Below are positions 1 through 37,190 of a DNA stretch of 64,000 nucleotides, piece after piece. The notes under the pieces were generated by a model. The model was given only the letters and a program-made list of their open reading frames with translations, made no database searches and had not been told where the DNA came from. Both the position numbers and the translations under genes were made by a program. Positions within the stretch are counted from its first letter, which is position 1. Each line of letters starts with the position of its first letter. The stretch covers positions 176,768-240,767 of the forward strand of contig CAUYLG010044548.1 of the NCBI GenBank assembly GCA_963573385.1, given 5' to 3'. Source of the stretch: Cacajao melanocephalus (Eukaryota; Chordata; Mammalia; Primates; Pitheciidae).

Positions 1-20
1 ATCCAATCTGATCTTCCCAG

Positions 21-12948
<12,928 letters not shown>

Positions 12949-13059
12949 AGATGTGCTACTCAGGGGAAAGATGATACCCCTTGTCATAGAGATGCAAAGA
13001 CTGAAGACATTGATAGCTTTTAATAATTATAAAATTAATAATTTCTTAATAATTATAAA

Positions 13060-13065
13060 AATAAA
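13060..13065 (+). promoter_or_regulatory. TEP1: TEP1 polyadenylation signal AATAAA
   Basis: AATAAA lies 112 nt past the TEP1 stop in an AT-rich tract, giving a very short 3' UTR. Confidence 0.75.
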
Positions 13066-13199
13066 GTGTCAAAACATCTCAAGTGTAGGCCTGTCTGTAT
13101 TCTCATGTGGATTCAGAACAGGAGGGAAGTATATGGATATTCTAATGTGTGTCTCTTCTAATTTAACATTAATCCTTACTAGAACAACAAGAAAGTGAA

Positions 13200-13690
13200 T
13201 GAAATCTTTAGTAAGTACTCTTTGAACCTAGGTTTTAGAATTCTTGTGTTACTTGTGGGCCCTAGGACCCTAGGATGCCATTCTTGCCAGGAGGAGGAAT
13301 GATAGCAGTGTTGGCCAGCATTCAGTTTGAACAGAGCGGTTCATTGGGAAAGAATGAGGGAGGGAGAATAAGTCAGTTATGCATCAGGGCATTTAGAAAG
13401 AACTGGAATAGAGTTAGGGTAACACCACACTACATTCCTCTCAGAGACAGCCCTTTTCTCAGAACTACCCAGATGAGAGGTGAGGAGTCAAGCCATTGAA
13501 AGTGGAACAATCCTTCTGGTTTTCCCAACTTGTGACACTTGACTTTCAAACTTTAGACAGTATGGTAATTGGCATTCTCAGAAGAGATCACAAAAGTGTC
13601 TTTCTCTCTCAAATTGAAATACACAAAGATTAAAACTAAAACTAATTGAAACTAATTGAGAGGTGGCACAATCATAGCCATGAACTCTGA
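13200..13690 (-). pseudogene. Relict copy of PARP2 exons 16, 15 and 14
   Basis: On the + strand, 13237-13290 aligns with PARP2 exon 16 at 16571-16624 (26 of 34 identical over one ungapped stretch beginning at 13236). About 13,400-13,510 aligns with exon 15 and its donor flank, with gaps. 13566-13613 aligns with exon 14 at 17211-17260 (17 of the first 20 identical). Order and orientation are those of real PARP2. The exon-14 acceptor AG is now AA, much of exon 15 and the following intron is deleted, and no frame is open. It lies just downstream of the TEP1 stop and is one half of a tandem duplication whose other half is 15951-17340. Confidence 0.8.
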
Positions 13691-13696
13691 TTTTCT

Positions 13697-13841
13697 TTTT
13701 TTTTTTTTTTTTTTTAGAGATGGCGTTTCTCCATGTTGGTCAGGCTAGTCTCAAACTCAAACTCCTGACCTCGGGCGATCTGCCCGCCTCAGCCTCTCAA
13801 AGTGCTGGGATTATAGGCGTGAGCCACCATGCCTAGGCCAT
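13697..13841 (-). mobile_element. Alu left arm only, antisense
   Basis: T-run, then AluS-like left arm ending 'gagccaccatgcctaggcc'; no right arm. Confidence 0.8.
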
Positions 13842-14040
13842 AAAAGAACCTTCTTATATTCCTAAAATTCGATCATATGGAAGAATCTATTGAGCAACTT
13901 AGCCTTTGCTTAACTTTCCTCCTCCCTATTATTCCAGCCTTAGCTGGGGTGTTTTTGTAGAATTTTCAGAGCATGGAAGACAGACAACTAGAGCGTCCTC
14001 CTGCCCTTGGCCCATGCTTTTAGGAAAGCAAAAGGCAAAA

Positions 14041-14292
14041 TATTTTTTGAGACAGTTTCACTCTGTCTCCTAGACTGGAGTGCAGTGGCATGATCTCAAG
14101 CAATTCTCCTGCCTCAGCCTCCTGAGTAGCTGGCACTACAGGTGCACACCACCATGCCTGGCTAATTTTTGTATTCTTAGTAGGGATGGAGTTTCACCAT
14201 GTTGGCCAGGATGGTCTTGATCACCTGACCTCGTGATCTGCCCTCCTTGGCCTCCCAAAGGAGATTACAGGCATGAGCCACTGCACCCTGCC
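14041..14292 (-). mobile_element. Alu, antisense, with internal deletion
   Basis: From 'ttttttgagacagtttcact' to 'gccactgcaccctgcc'; part of the right arm is missing. Confidence 0.85.
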
Positions 14293-14306
14293 AATCTTGA
14301 CACTTA

Positions 14307-14480
14307 AAAATTTATTTATTTATTTATTTTTGAGAGAGAGTCTCAGTCTGTTACCCAGGCTGGTGTGTGGTGGTAAAATAACAGCTCACCGAAACCTCTG
14401 CCTCTCGGGCTCAGTGATCCTCCCGCCTCAGACTCCCGAGTATCATGCCACTGCACTCCAGCCTGGGCAACAAGAGTGAA
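14307..14480 (-). mobile_element. Alu hybrid: antisense arm joined to a sense 3' end
   Basis: Antisense Alu runs to about 14442, then switches to sense-strand Alu end 'atgccactgcactccagcc'. Confidence 0.75.
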
Positions 14481-14519
14481 GAATATTGTAGAATGTTCTT
14501 CAGTTTGGTTTTGTTTTCT

Positions 14520-14960
14520 TTTTCATGAATAGGCTGAGATTATGGATTTAATGGAAGAATTCAAGAGATGATATACTTTATTGCATCTCTATTGGGTACA
14601 TGATATTAACAAAACTTATAACTGGTGTTAACCCTGATCACTTTTAAAGTGATTATTTGCCAGGTATTTTTGCTGTACCTTTTTCATATTCTGTTAGAAG
14701 CAAGTCACTAAGTCCAGCCCATACTCAAGGGGAAGGAAAGAAAACCTCTAGAAGAGAGAGGTATCAAAGAAGTTTATATATCTTAAGGTAGGTTTTTTTG
14801 AGGCTATGCAAATATCATTTTCCTGACTAATCTTAGCATTCATCCATGGATCTTGACTGCAATATTATTATTGTGGTTTTCTAATCATGATTTTCTATTC
14901 CCCTCCATTTTCCCTAATATTTTCTATTTCCCTTTGACTGACATTTATTGAAATTCTTTT
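14520..14960 (+). mobile_element. Old L1-like repeat fragment
   Basis: 'gaggctatgcaaatatcatt' and 'cattcatccatggatcttga' match a common old L1 3' region. Orientation and subfamily uncertain. Confidence 0.5.
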
Positions 14961-14961
14961 T

Positions 14962-15247
14962 AAAAAAAATTTTTTTGAGACTGGGTCTTGTTCTGTGACC
15001 CAGGCTGGAGTGCAGTGACATTCATCATGCTTATTGCATTCATATTCCTGGGTTCAAGCGATCCTCCTGCCCCAGCTTTCCAAGTAGCTGGGACTACAGG
15101 CATGCTTCACCACCCCTGGCTTTTATATTCACAGAGATGAGGTCTCACTATGTTGTCCAGGCTGATCTTGAACTTCTGGCCTCAAGCAATCCTCCCACCT
15201 CGGCCTTTCAGTGTTGGGATTACAGGTGTGAGCTACCACACCTAGTC
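14962..15247 (-). mobile_element. Alu, antisense
   Basis: Old-type Alu read in reverse from 'ttttttgagactgggtcttg' to 'ctaccacacctagtc'. Confidence 0.85.
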
Positions 15248-15436
15248 TGAAATTCTGAAGGGAATTTTATCCCTTCCTACCAATTTATGTATTCAATTGT
15301 TTACCTGTATCAGCATAAATGCATATTTATTTTTGTCTTTAGGAGCCTCTTGAATTTTAATACTGAAACTTCATTGCACTATATTTCAATACCTTTTTAT
15401 AGCCAATGTTTATATAGGATAAAAATATATACTTAT

Positions 15437-15630
15437 GGCCTGACATGGTGGCTCATGCCTGTAATCCCAGCACTTTGGGAGGCCAAGGTGGGTAGATCAC
15501 AAGATCAGGAGTTCCAGACCAACCTGGCCAACATGGGGAAACCCCATCTCTACTAAAGATACAACAAATTAGCTGGGTGTGGTGGTGCACACGTGTAATC
15601 CCAACTACTCAGGAGGCTGAGGAAGGAGAA
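15437..15630 (+). mobile_element. Alu, sense, 3' truncated
   Basis: Starts 'ggcctgacatggtggctc' and stops mid right arm at a junction with L1 sequence. Confidence 0.85.
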
Positions 15631-15945
15631 GATAGAAAGATACTGGTCTATAATTTTACTTTCTTGTGATATCTTTATCTGGTTTTGGTTTCATACTGCC
15701 TTTTGGAATTAGTTGCAAAGTATTTCCCTCTCTGTCTTCTATTCTTTGGAAAATTATGTCATCTACTTCAGTTTTAATAGCATGTTACTTCAATGAGTAG
15801 ATATATTTGACTAGTTCCTTATCTATGGATCTTTTTGTGTATACCAATGCCTCAGTGACATCTATGCAAACATAAAGTTTTAGGTCAAAGGGCATGTACA
15901 TTTCAAATTTTGATAGATACTCAAAATCTGGTTTCTAAAATGTTA
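15631..15945 (-). mobile_element. L1 fragments, antisense
   Basis: 'tggtctataattttactttc' and 'tatctggttttggtttcata' are antisense L1 ORF2. 15,835-15,945 ('gggcatgtacatttcaaatt') is a second old L1-like piece that abuts the left edge of the duplicated block. Confidence 0.65.
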
Positions 15946-15950
15946 CATGT

Positions 15951-16286
15951 ATTCAGGCTTTGTGACAGTCTTCCAAAGGCCTCCCAAATTTTTGGACATG
16001 TGATAAGTCCTAAGATGATGTTAAGTAGTTGGAGACCCAGGCTGCAGTTGGTACATTTGAAAAAGGCAGTGACTATGTATGGATGGGAAAGAAAAAGACA
16101 ACTTTTAGCCTTTGTTGCCTCCACCCATCCCACAATAATACTCAACAAATTCCAGTTTGCAGAAAAACTGAATAACAGGTAAAAGCATTAGCCCCACCCA
16201 TTAGTATCCCTCAGTGCACAGATGCCACTAAGAACAAGATATGGAATAACTTGTAAAGCAATGAGTACTTTCTGTCCTGGAAATGA
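15951..16286 (+). pseudogene. Relict copy of the last two TEP1 exons
   Basis: 15951-16050 aligns with TEP1 exon 12466-12570: both begin ATTCA; 'gatgttaag' and 'gagacccag' are shared; both end GCAG(C/T)TG followed by GTA. About 16,150-16,286 aligns with the intron end and final exon: 'tactttctgtcctgg' is identical at 12928-12942 and 16266-16280, and the relict still has an in-frame TGG AAA TGA at 16278-16286. Gaps break the reading frame. It is followed at natural spacing by real PARP2 exon 16, so it is the mirror partner of the relict at 13200-13690. Confidence 0.8.
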
Positions 16287-16362
16287 AGATCTACTAATGT
16301 CAGAAGAAATATGTGCTTGGAGAAATAAAGCCCAAAGAAGCCAGTGGTAGCGTTGTACAGTT

Positions 16363-16368
16363 TTTATT
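16363..16368 (-). promoter_or_regulatory. PARP2: PARP2 polyadenylation signal AATAAA
   Basis: AATAAA on the - strand lies 91 nt beyond the stop, with a GT-rich stretch after it. Confidence 0.75.
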
Positions 16369-16458
16369 AATTATATAAAGTTTCACAAAATTCAAAAGTA
16401 CAACACTGCTTATTTTCTTGCTTAAAGATCATATCTCTGATTTATATAATATCAGCAT

Positions 16459-29279
<12,821 letters not shown>

Positions 29280-29508
29280 GGAATTCGAACGCTGATGTCA
29301 TCAACCCGCTCCAAGAAATCGCGAGCCCAGGGTCAGTTGGCGGGACACCCAGCGCGCGTGCGCCCTAGCAGGAAGACGACTCTGAGGAACAGGCGAGGTA
29401 CGACCTGTAATATTTGCATGTCGCTGTGTATTCTGGGAAATCACCATAACCGTGAAATGTCTTTGGGTATGGGAATCTTATAAGTTCTGTGTGGGCCCAC
29501 CCTTCTCC
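29280..29508. promoter_or_regulatory. Shared two-way promoter of PARP2 (-) and RPPH1 (+)
   Basis: Only 229 bp separate the PARP2 ATG from the first RPPH1 base. A pol II gene and a pol III gene therefore diverge from one short region, as published for the human and mouse PARP2/RNase P RNA locus. GC-rich sequence with several CpGs sits on the PARP2 side and the pol III elements on the RPPH1 side. Confidence 0.9.
29412..29508 (+). promoter_or_regulatory. H1-type (type 3) pol III promoter of RPPH1
   Basis: Octamer ATTTGCAT at 29412-29419; Staf/ZNF143-like TTCTGGGAAA at 29431-29440; proximal sequence element TCACCATAACCGTGAAATG at 29441-29459; TATA box TTATAA at 29478-29483, 31 to 26 bp before the start. 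Order and spacing match the human H1 promoter. The PSE differs by one base (ACCG for AACG) from my memory of human. Confidence 0.95.
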
Positions 29509-29849
29509 ATAGGGCGGAGGGAAGCTCATCAGTGGGGCCACGAGCTGAGTGCGTCCTGTCACTCATATTCCTATGTCCCTTGGGAAGGTCTGAGACTAGG
29601 GCCAGAGGCGGCCCTAACAGGGCTCTCCCTGAGTTTCAGGGAGGTGAGTTCCCAGAGAACGGGTCTCCGTGCGAGGGTCAGACTGGGCAGGAGATGCCGT
29701 GGACCCCGCCCTTCGGGGAGGGACCCGGCGGATGCCTCCTTTGCCGGAGCTTGGAACAGACTCACGGCCAGCGAAGCGAGTTCAATGGCTGAGGTGAGGT
29801 ACCCCGAACCGGGGCCTCATAACCCAATTCAGACTACTCTCCCCCGCCC
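29509..29849 (+). ncRNA. RPPH1: RPPH1, RNA component of nuclear RNase P (H1 RNA)
   Basis: Catalytic RNA of RNase P, which removes 5' leaders from tRNA precursors in the nucleus. The 341-nt length equals human. Recognised by the start AUAGGGCGGAGGGAAGCUCA, the block AGAUGCCGUGGACCCCGCCC, GGAGCUUGGAACAGACUCAC, and the 3' block CCCAAUUCAGACUACUCUC. Changes from the remembered human sequence cluster in hairpin ends: a stem-loop at 29802-29814 is CCCCG-AAC-CGGGG, one base pair longer than the human CCCC-GCA-GGGG. Core segments appear unchanged, so it is likely functional. Confidence 0.96.
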
Positions 29850-29851
29850 TC

Positions 29852-29855
29852 TTTT
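29852..29855 (+). terminator. RPPH1: Pol III terminator TTTT of RPPH1
   Basis: A run of four T follows the mature 3' end by two bases; this is the minimum length for pol III termination. Confidence 0.85.
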
Positions 29856-30206
29856 GAAGAAAAACTGAGTGGCGGCGGTAAGGCGAGAGGTTCGGGATGC
29901 GGGGCGGGGAGTGGAATGTGGAAAAGTTCCTTGAAACTACAAAAACCCTTTTGGGAACTGAGGGAACCCGGGGGCAGGAAGTCCACGAAATTGCTAATGG
30001 TCTTCTGGTTCTTGGTGACGCTAGGTCAGGGGCACCCAAATATTTGGCTGCGTGAGAATTACCGAGTATGGGGACCGTAAACTTAAGCAGATTCCCCGCC
30101 CCAGACCCTTTGATTCAATAAGCCTGTTTTAACTATAATTGGGTAATCCTGATTTTTGCACCAATATCGTTTAGAAACATATTGTTAGGATAAAATAGTC
30201 CCCGTT

Positions 30207-30462
<256 letters not shown>

Positions 30463-30927
30463 TCAAAAGATGTAAAATTTAGAAAGAAAAAAAACCCCAA
30501 ATCTCATTATTTGTATGTAATTTGATTATGAATATTTTAAAAGCCAGAAGAAACTACAGGATAAAATTTTTACCTTAATACAAAGCCTAGCAAGACTGAT
30601 AGAAAATAATATATGAAAATAAATTGCATATTTATAAAAGAGCTTCAAACAACTATGAAGGAAATTTTTGGATAAGGTAGTCTTTACAATAACACCAAAG
30701 CATGCCACGTAGTTGGAAATAAATCTAACAAAATGTAGGTGCTCTATAAATGTTTGTTGGATAGGATTGCTTAACCTGTTTCAGTGGTAAGCCTGTTACA
30801 TCTGACTTAATTATGGCACAAATAAATTAGACTAGGTCTTTAGACCTTTTAAGGCAATACTTTGGAGATAGGAAAAATATAATGTAAGGCTTTATGAAAT
30901 GAAAATATGTTAAAAATAGGTAATACT

Positions 30928-31050
30928 GGCCGGGCGCAGTGGCTCACGCCTGTAATCCTAATACTTTGGGAGGCCGAGGTGGGTGGATCACCGGAGGTCA
31001 GGGGTTCAAGACCAGCCTGGCCATCATGGTGAAACCCTATCTTAAAAAAA
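30928..31050 (+). mobile_element. AluS-like left arm only, with target-site duplication
   Basis: Begins 'ggccgggcgcagtggctc' and goes straight to an A tail at the end of the left arm. Flanked by AAAAATAGGTAATACT at 30912-30927 and 31051-31066. Confidence 0.85.
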
Positions 31051-31069
31051 AAAAATAGGTAATACTTAA

Positions 31070-31190
31070 GGCTGGATGCGGTGGCTCACGCCTGTAATCC
31101 CAGCACTTTGGGAGGCCGAGGCGGGTGGATCACTTGAGTTTGAGACCAGCCTGGCCAACATGGTAAAACCCTGACTCTAAAAAAAAAAAG
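31070..31190 (+). mobile_element. Second AluS-like left arm inserted at the same target
   Basis: 'ggctggatgcggtggctc' to A tail, followed at 31192-31207 by a third copy of AAAAATAGGTAATACT. Confidence 0.85.
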
Positions 31191-31257
31191 AAAAAATAGG
31201 TAATACTTAGTAGAGTTTTCTTGGGTACTAGAGGCTGAGCTAAATGCTTTACATACA

Positions 31258-31403
31258 GGCTGGGCGTGGTGGCTCATGCCTGTAATCCAAGCACTTTGGA
31301 GGCCAAGGCGGGCAGATCACCTGAGGTCGGGAGTTCAAGACCAGCCTGACCAACAAGGTGAAACCTCATCTTTAAAAAAAATAAAAATAAAAAATAAATT
31401 AAA
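31258..31403 (+). mobile_element. Third AluS-like left arm with a perfect 16-bp target-site duplication
   Basis: 'ggctgggcgtggtggctc', no right arm, A-rich tail. AAATGCTTTACATACA flanks it exactly at 31242-31257 and 31404-31419. Confidence 0.9.
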
Positions 31404-31419
31404 AAATGCTTTACATACA

Positions 31420-31610
31420 TAACCTCATTTAATCTTCATAAGGATAAAATAGCCAGAATTTATTTAGTTCTTACTGTGCTGTGAGCTTTACATACATCAT
31501 TTAATTCTCACAACCACCTCATGGGGCATATGTTATTAGCTCCATTTTATAGGTGAGGAAACTGAGCTTTAGAAAAATTTAATTTATTTGAGATCACACA
31601 GTGTATTGCT
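31420..31610 (+). mobile_element. MIR element
   Basis: 'ttctcacaaccacctcatgg' and 'ttataggtgaggaaactgag' are typical MIR. Confidence 0.8.
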
Positions 31611-31614
31611 AGGA

Positions 31615-32463
<849 letters not shown>

Positions 32464-33431
32464 TAATTTATAGGTAATGAGCATATAGATGTCCATTATA
32501 TTCCTCTCTCAGCTTTTCTGTATGGTTAAAATTGTTATAGTAGAAAGAAAAATATTAAGGAAAAAAATGACAAATTAATCTGTTGTTTTAAAGAGAAAAG
32601 CTAACTGTGCAAATCAATACCTAAGACTTATGTAAATTTTTAAATATCTGTAGTCTAGATCGACATATCATAATGACAGGAAAATGGATGAATCAAGCTA
32701 AACATAAAAGGTGCATAACTTTTGGGAAAATCTACTTTAAAAAATATATTTTGAAAAGCAGGAATTTATGATAACTAAGATTAAAAAAAAGACCCCCCCC
32801 TTTTTTTTCTTAAGCTCCCATGATTCAAAAACAAATAGGCCTCTTAGATAGAAAATAACTCTTCCTAATGACTAGTTGTTTGGTTTTGTATCACTTTGGA
32901 CTAAGCAATTAGCACCCATGTCTAAATAAAGAATAATTTAATTCCTGTTTAAGATTATGGCCTGAAGTAATATATAAGTAGATAGGATTTATTTTCTTTA
33001 TTTGGTTTCCAAGAAGGTGTAGAAATAGGATCCGGTAAAATTTCTGAAATCCTAGGAAGAATAGTCTGAGAATACATAAAATGTAGCAAGGAGAAATAGC
33101 AGATCATGCAACTAGAAAGTATACGGGAGTCAATCACAGTTTACATGGAACGTGTCCCAGAATGCTCTTGTACAGCATTTTGAGTCAGAGATTTTCATTC
33201 ACTATTCAGGTGAATAACTGCTGCCAAGAGGGTGGTTATTTGCTGAGGAGGTAACCCTGCAGGAACCCAGCATTTGTTAGCATTCATTCTACCTGGAGTC
33301 CATTTGATTCCTATGTACCAACAAATACGACCATGACATGGACTTTAGATCTCTCCTTAGGATGACTTCTCAAAATCAGGGTTGAGAACTGTACCAAGGA
33401 TTTTTAAAAATGTGATTAAATATGTAGAATA

Positions 33432-33726
33432 TGGCCAGCCACGATGGCTCATGCCTGTAATCCCAGCACTTTGGGAGGCCGAGGCGGGTGGATCACCTGA
33501 GATTGGGAGTTCAAGACCAGCCTGACCAACATGGAGAAACCCCGTCTTCACTAAAAATACAAAATTAGCCTGATGTGGTGGTGTATGCCTGTAGTCCCAG
33601 CTACTCCGGAGGCTAAGCAGGAGAATTGCTTGAACCCAGGAGGCGGAGGTTGCGGTGAGCCGAGATCATGCCATTGTACTCCAGCCTGGGCAATAAGAGC
33701 GAAACTCCGTCTCGGAAAAAAAAAAT
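33432..33726 (+). mobile_element. Alu, + strand, with target-site duplication
   Basis: Full Alu; ATATGTAGAATATG occurs on both sides. Confidence 0.9.
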
Positions 33727-33867
33727 ATGTAGAATATGATGTCTCTTATTGTTGTTTTAATTAGGGGTCAGCACTTTGACTAGCATAGAAAGTGTAGCAA
33801 ATTAAATATGCTATAAACTTCATTATCTTTATTGTCCTCTCAAATGAAATTAGCTCAGAAAAATGGT

Positions 33868-33920
33868 ATATACATGTGCATACATATATATACACACACG
33901 TAGACATATATACACATAAG
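33868..33920. repeat. TA/CA-rich simple repeat
   Basis: Interrupted TATATACA/CACACA tract. Confidence 0.7.
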
Positions 33921-34199
33921 TTTTCATCCACTGTTCCTGGCTCACAACTTCCATAGATCTTGTTATAATATTGAGGTGCTTTAGGCCTTAGAAGCAGGCC
34001 TCAGAAAGCAGAATCTTTCTCTCTGATCTCCTTTTGCCCTCCTTTCACCTGCTCAAGGCAGGACTTCAATCTTCCCTTGCCTTTCTGGAGATTAGTTAAG
34101 AGGTAAGAGAGCATTTCCAAAAACAGAAAAGTCAAGCAAGACACACAGTCTTATAAATATATGTGTAATTACGAAGTCAATAGAACCAAAATTTGTTTT

Positions 34200-34960
34200 T
34201 GTCACTCTGGAAAAAATCCAAAACAGATAGGCCTTTGCTGGGTTTCCCCATGTGGTATATTAGTGTTAAACCATAGCCTTTTTGTCCAGTCACATTTCTG
34301 CATGATGGTCAGTCATGCCTATCCAAAGTAGTCTTCCTAAAAGGCCCAAGAGGACAGGGTTCAGGGAGCTTCTGCATAGCTGAACACATGGAAGCTTACA
34401 GGAAGGTGAAGAAGAGCTCATCCGTGTGCCAGGAGGGTGGCACTCCCCAACTCCCAGGGGACAGAAGTGCCTGTGCTTGGGATACTTCTAGACCTCACCC
34501 TGTGTTATCTCTTCATCTGGCTCTTTATCTGTGTCCTTTAAAGTATCCTGTATAATAAACCTGGAAATGTACGTGCAGTCTTGAGTTCTGTGAGCTGCTC
34601 TAGCAAATTAATCCAACCCAAAGAGGGGTTGTGGGAACCCCAACTTGAAGCCAGTGGGTCAAAAGTTCTGGAAGCCTGGACTTGTAACTGTTAGGAAGGA
34701 CAGGCAGTCTTATGGGACTGAGCTCTCAACCTGTGGTTTCTGAGACAGTCTCTAGGTAGATGGTTTCAGAACGGAATTGAATTGGAGGACACGCAGCTGG
34801 TGTCTGTTGCAGAACTGATGGCTTGCACACGTTTGGTTGCGGAAGTCTTCTGTGTTGATTGTTGTTGTGGTGTGAGAACAGAGGAAGAACAGTTTGTTTT
34901 TCCAGTATTACACAAAAAAATAAAGAGATCTATTTTTATGGATGGTCACGCAAAAGTATG
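34200..34960. mobile_element. LTR-like old repeat, family not identified
   Basis: Contains an AATAAA with 'gtataataaacctggaaatg' followed by 'gttctgtgagctgctctagc' and 'ggaggacacgcagctggtgt', a layout I associate with old retroviral LTRs. No open gene. Family call tentative. Confidence 0.4.
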
Positions 34961-35368
34961 ATTGGAAGACAAAAGGTATGATCTCATGTTAATAAACTGG
35001 AGAGGTGGAACTTAGCAAGGCCTGTTTGTTTAGTTTGTTCTTGGCATCTCTGTGTGACATTCCTTCCTTCCAGCCCTGACACCTGTCATATGAGAATCTC
35101 CAGGCAAGAAGGAAAGGAGAAGGTCAGAGAGTGACCTTCCTAAGTTTTATAGCTTGCTTCAAGGAAGAAGGGGTAAGGGAAATTCTAGTTTCTATGGCCC
35201 ACTTTAGTGGAGAAACGGTGAGAGAAGGTCAGAGTGACTTTCCTGCTTCTGCTGTTTTCTCATTTTCTAAGGTGCCATGTTTTGGGGGTAGCATTTACTG
35301 TATCCCATCATTGGTTAGGGTGACTTTAGAAATTGGACTTTTTTCCAGAATGACAAAAACAAATTTTG

Positions 35369-35399
35369 ATTCAATTGTCTTGAATCAAGACAATTGAAT
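35369..35399. repeat. 31-bp perfect palindrome with a 1-nt centre
   Basis: Arm ATTCAATTGTCTTGA (35369-35383) is the exact reverse complement of 35385-35399, with a single A between. Confidence 0.9.
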
Positions 35400-35630
35400 A
35401 TATTTATAACACTGTATGTCTTGGTTTCCTCTTTTCTTTTTTTTTTTTTTTTAGGGAAATGCTTTCTTACCTAATCTGTCTGCTTCTCATTTGCCCTTGC
35501 CAGAGTGACCAACAATTGACTTGCTCAGACTGGAGGGTGTCCTAGGATGTGGAACTTTAAGCACTAACATTGAGAATATCTCCAGGCAAAGTATGAATTG
35601 ATCACCCTACTGTAGCAGCCAGACTGGTCC

Positions 35631-35924
35631 CTTTTTTTTGTTTTGAGAGAGAGTCTCATCTATCACCCAGGCTGGAGTGCCGTGGTATGTTCTCGGCTGG
35701 CTGCAACCTCCGCCTCCCAGGTTCAAGCGATTCTCCTGCCTCAGCCTCCTGAGTAGCTGGGATTACAGGCACCCACCACCACACCCGGTTAATTTTTTGT
35801 ATTTTTAGTAGAGGCAGGGTTTCACCGTGCTAGCTAGGATAGTCTCGATCTACTGACCTCTTCATCTGCCCGCCTTGGCCTCCCAAAGTGCTGGGATTAC
35901 AGGCGCGAGCCACCGTGCCTGGCT
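35631..35924 (-). mobile_element. Alu, antisense
   Basis: Complete antisense Alu. Confidence 0.9.
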
Positions 35925-35952
35925 GAAACTGATCCTTCTTTAAAACAGAAGT

Positions 35953-36252
35953 TATGGGCGAGCGTGGTGGCTCAGGCCTGTAATCCCAGTACTTTGGGAG
36001 GCCAAGATAGGAGAGTCACTTGACCCAGGAGTTCAAGACCAGCCTGGGCAACATAGGAGACCTCATCTCTACAAATAATAAAAAAAAATTAGCCAGGCAT
36101 GGTGGTGCACTTCTGCAGTCCTAGATACTCAGAAGGCTGAAGTGTGGGGATTGCTTGAGCCCAGGGAGTTAAGGCTGCATCGAGTCTTGATTGCACCATT
36201 GCATTCCAGTCTGGACAACAAAGTGAGACCCTGTCTGAAAAATAAAGTATAT
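35953..36252 (+). mobile_element. Old Alu, + strand
   Basis: J-like Alu beginning 'gggcgagcgtggtggctc'. Confidence 0.85.
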
Positions 36253-36289
36253 AAATAAAATGAAAGTTAGATCATATTAGGTATTTGTT

Positions 36290-36795
36290 CCAGTGGCTCC
36301 GCATCTCAAATGCCACGACTTAACTGGACTCTATATGATCTGCCTCTTACCCCAGTGCTTTGATTTCATCTACTACTGTTTTTCCCTTTGCTTACTCCTG
36401 TTAGGCGCACTGGCCTCTTTCCACTTTGTCTCAAACATGCCAGTCACCCTTCTGCCTACAGGCTTCTGTTCTCTCTAACTGGTCTGCTCTTCTTCCAGCT
36501 AACCAGATTGATCTCTGACTTTCTTTTTTGTTCAAATGTCATCTTCTTAATAGCAGTGATACCTTCCTGGATATGAATAATACTACTCCTACCATCACTT
36601 GTAGCCTCTTACTCGGGTTTATTTTTTTCCAGGGTACTAATTACAACATAACATATATTTGTTTAATTTTTAGGATATCTGACTCCCTCCACTAGACTGT
36701 AAGCTCCAATGAGCCAGGGCTGTGTGTATTGTGTTTACTGCTCTATAACCAATGCCTGGAACAGTATCTAGTTTTGATATTTATTGAATGAGATA
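36290..36795 (-). mobile_element. L2 (LINE-2) 3' region, antisense
   Basis: 'actagactgtaagctccaat' and 'gatatttattgaatga' are the L2 3' end. Confidence 0.7.
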
Positions 36796-37054
36796 CTAAG
36801 TAAGACAGGATATCAAGGAGCAAGGGGTAAGTGTGACTTGAAGATGACTGTGGGTTCTGAAGGAAAGGTGAGACTTTATTAAACTTCACTTTCTTGAGGA
36901 TTTTTTCCCTACTTTATTCAAAGAGGTGAATCTTGAGAATTGTTTAAAAAAGAAATTCAGAATAAAAAAGATCAGTAATTAAAGGAACCTAGGAAAATTT
37001 TAAAAGCTTTGAAATTCCTTAATTTGCGGCAACTTTGAAAATTAAAATAAAAAT

Positions 37055-37190
37055 GGCCGGGCATGGTGGCTCACACCTGTAATCCAAGCACTTTGGAGGC
37101 CAAGGTGGGCAGATCACCTGAGGTCAGGAGTTCAAGACCAGCCTGACCAACATGGTGAAACCCATTCTTTAAAAAAAAAAAAAAAAAAAA
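37055..37190 (+). mobile_element. AluS-like left arm only, sister of the copy at 31258
   Basis: Shares 'aatccaagcactttggagg' and a CTTT-A tail junction with the 31258 copy; no right arm. Confidence 0.85.

Noticed and set aside
29452..29868. 138-codon open frame and others across RPPH1
   Set aside because: They run through the structural RNase P RNA gene and are by-products of its sequence.
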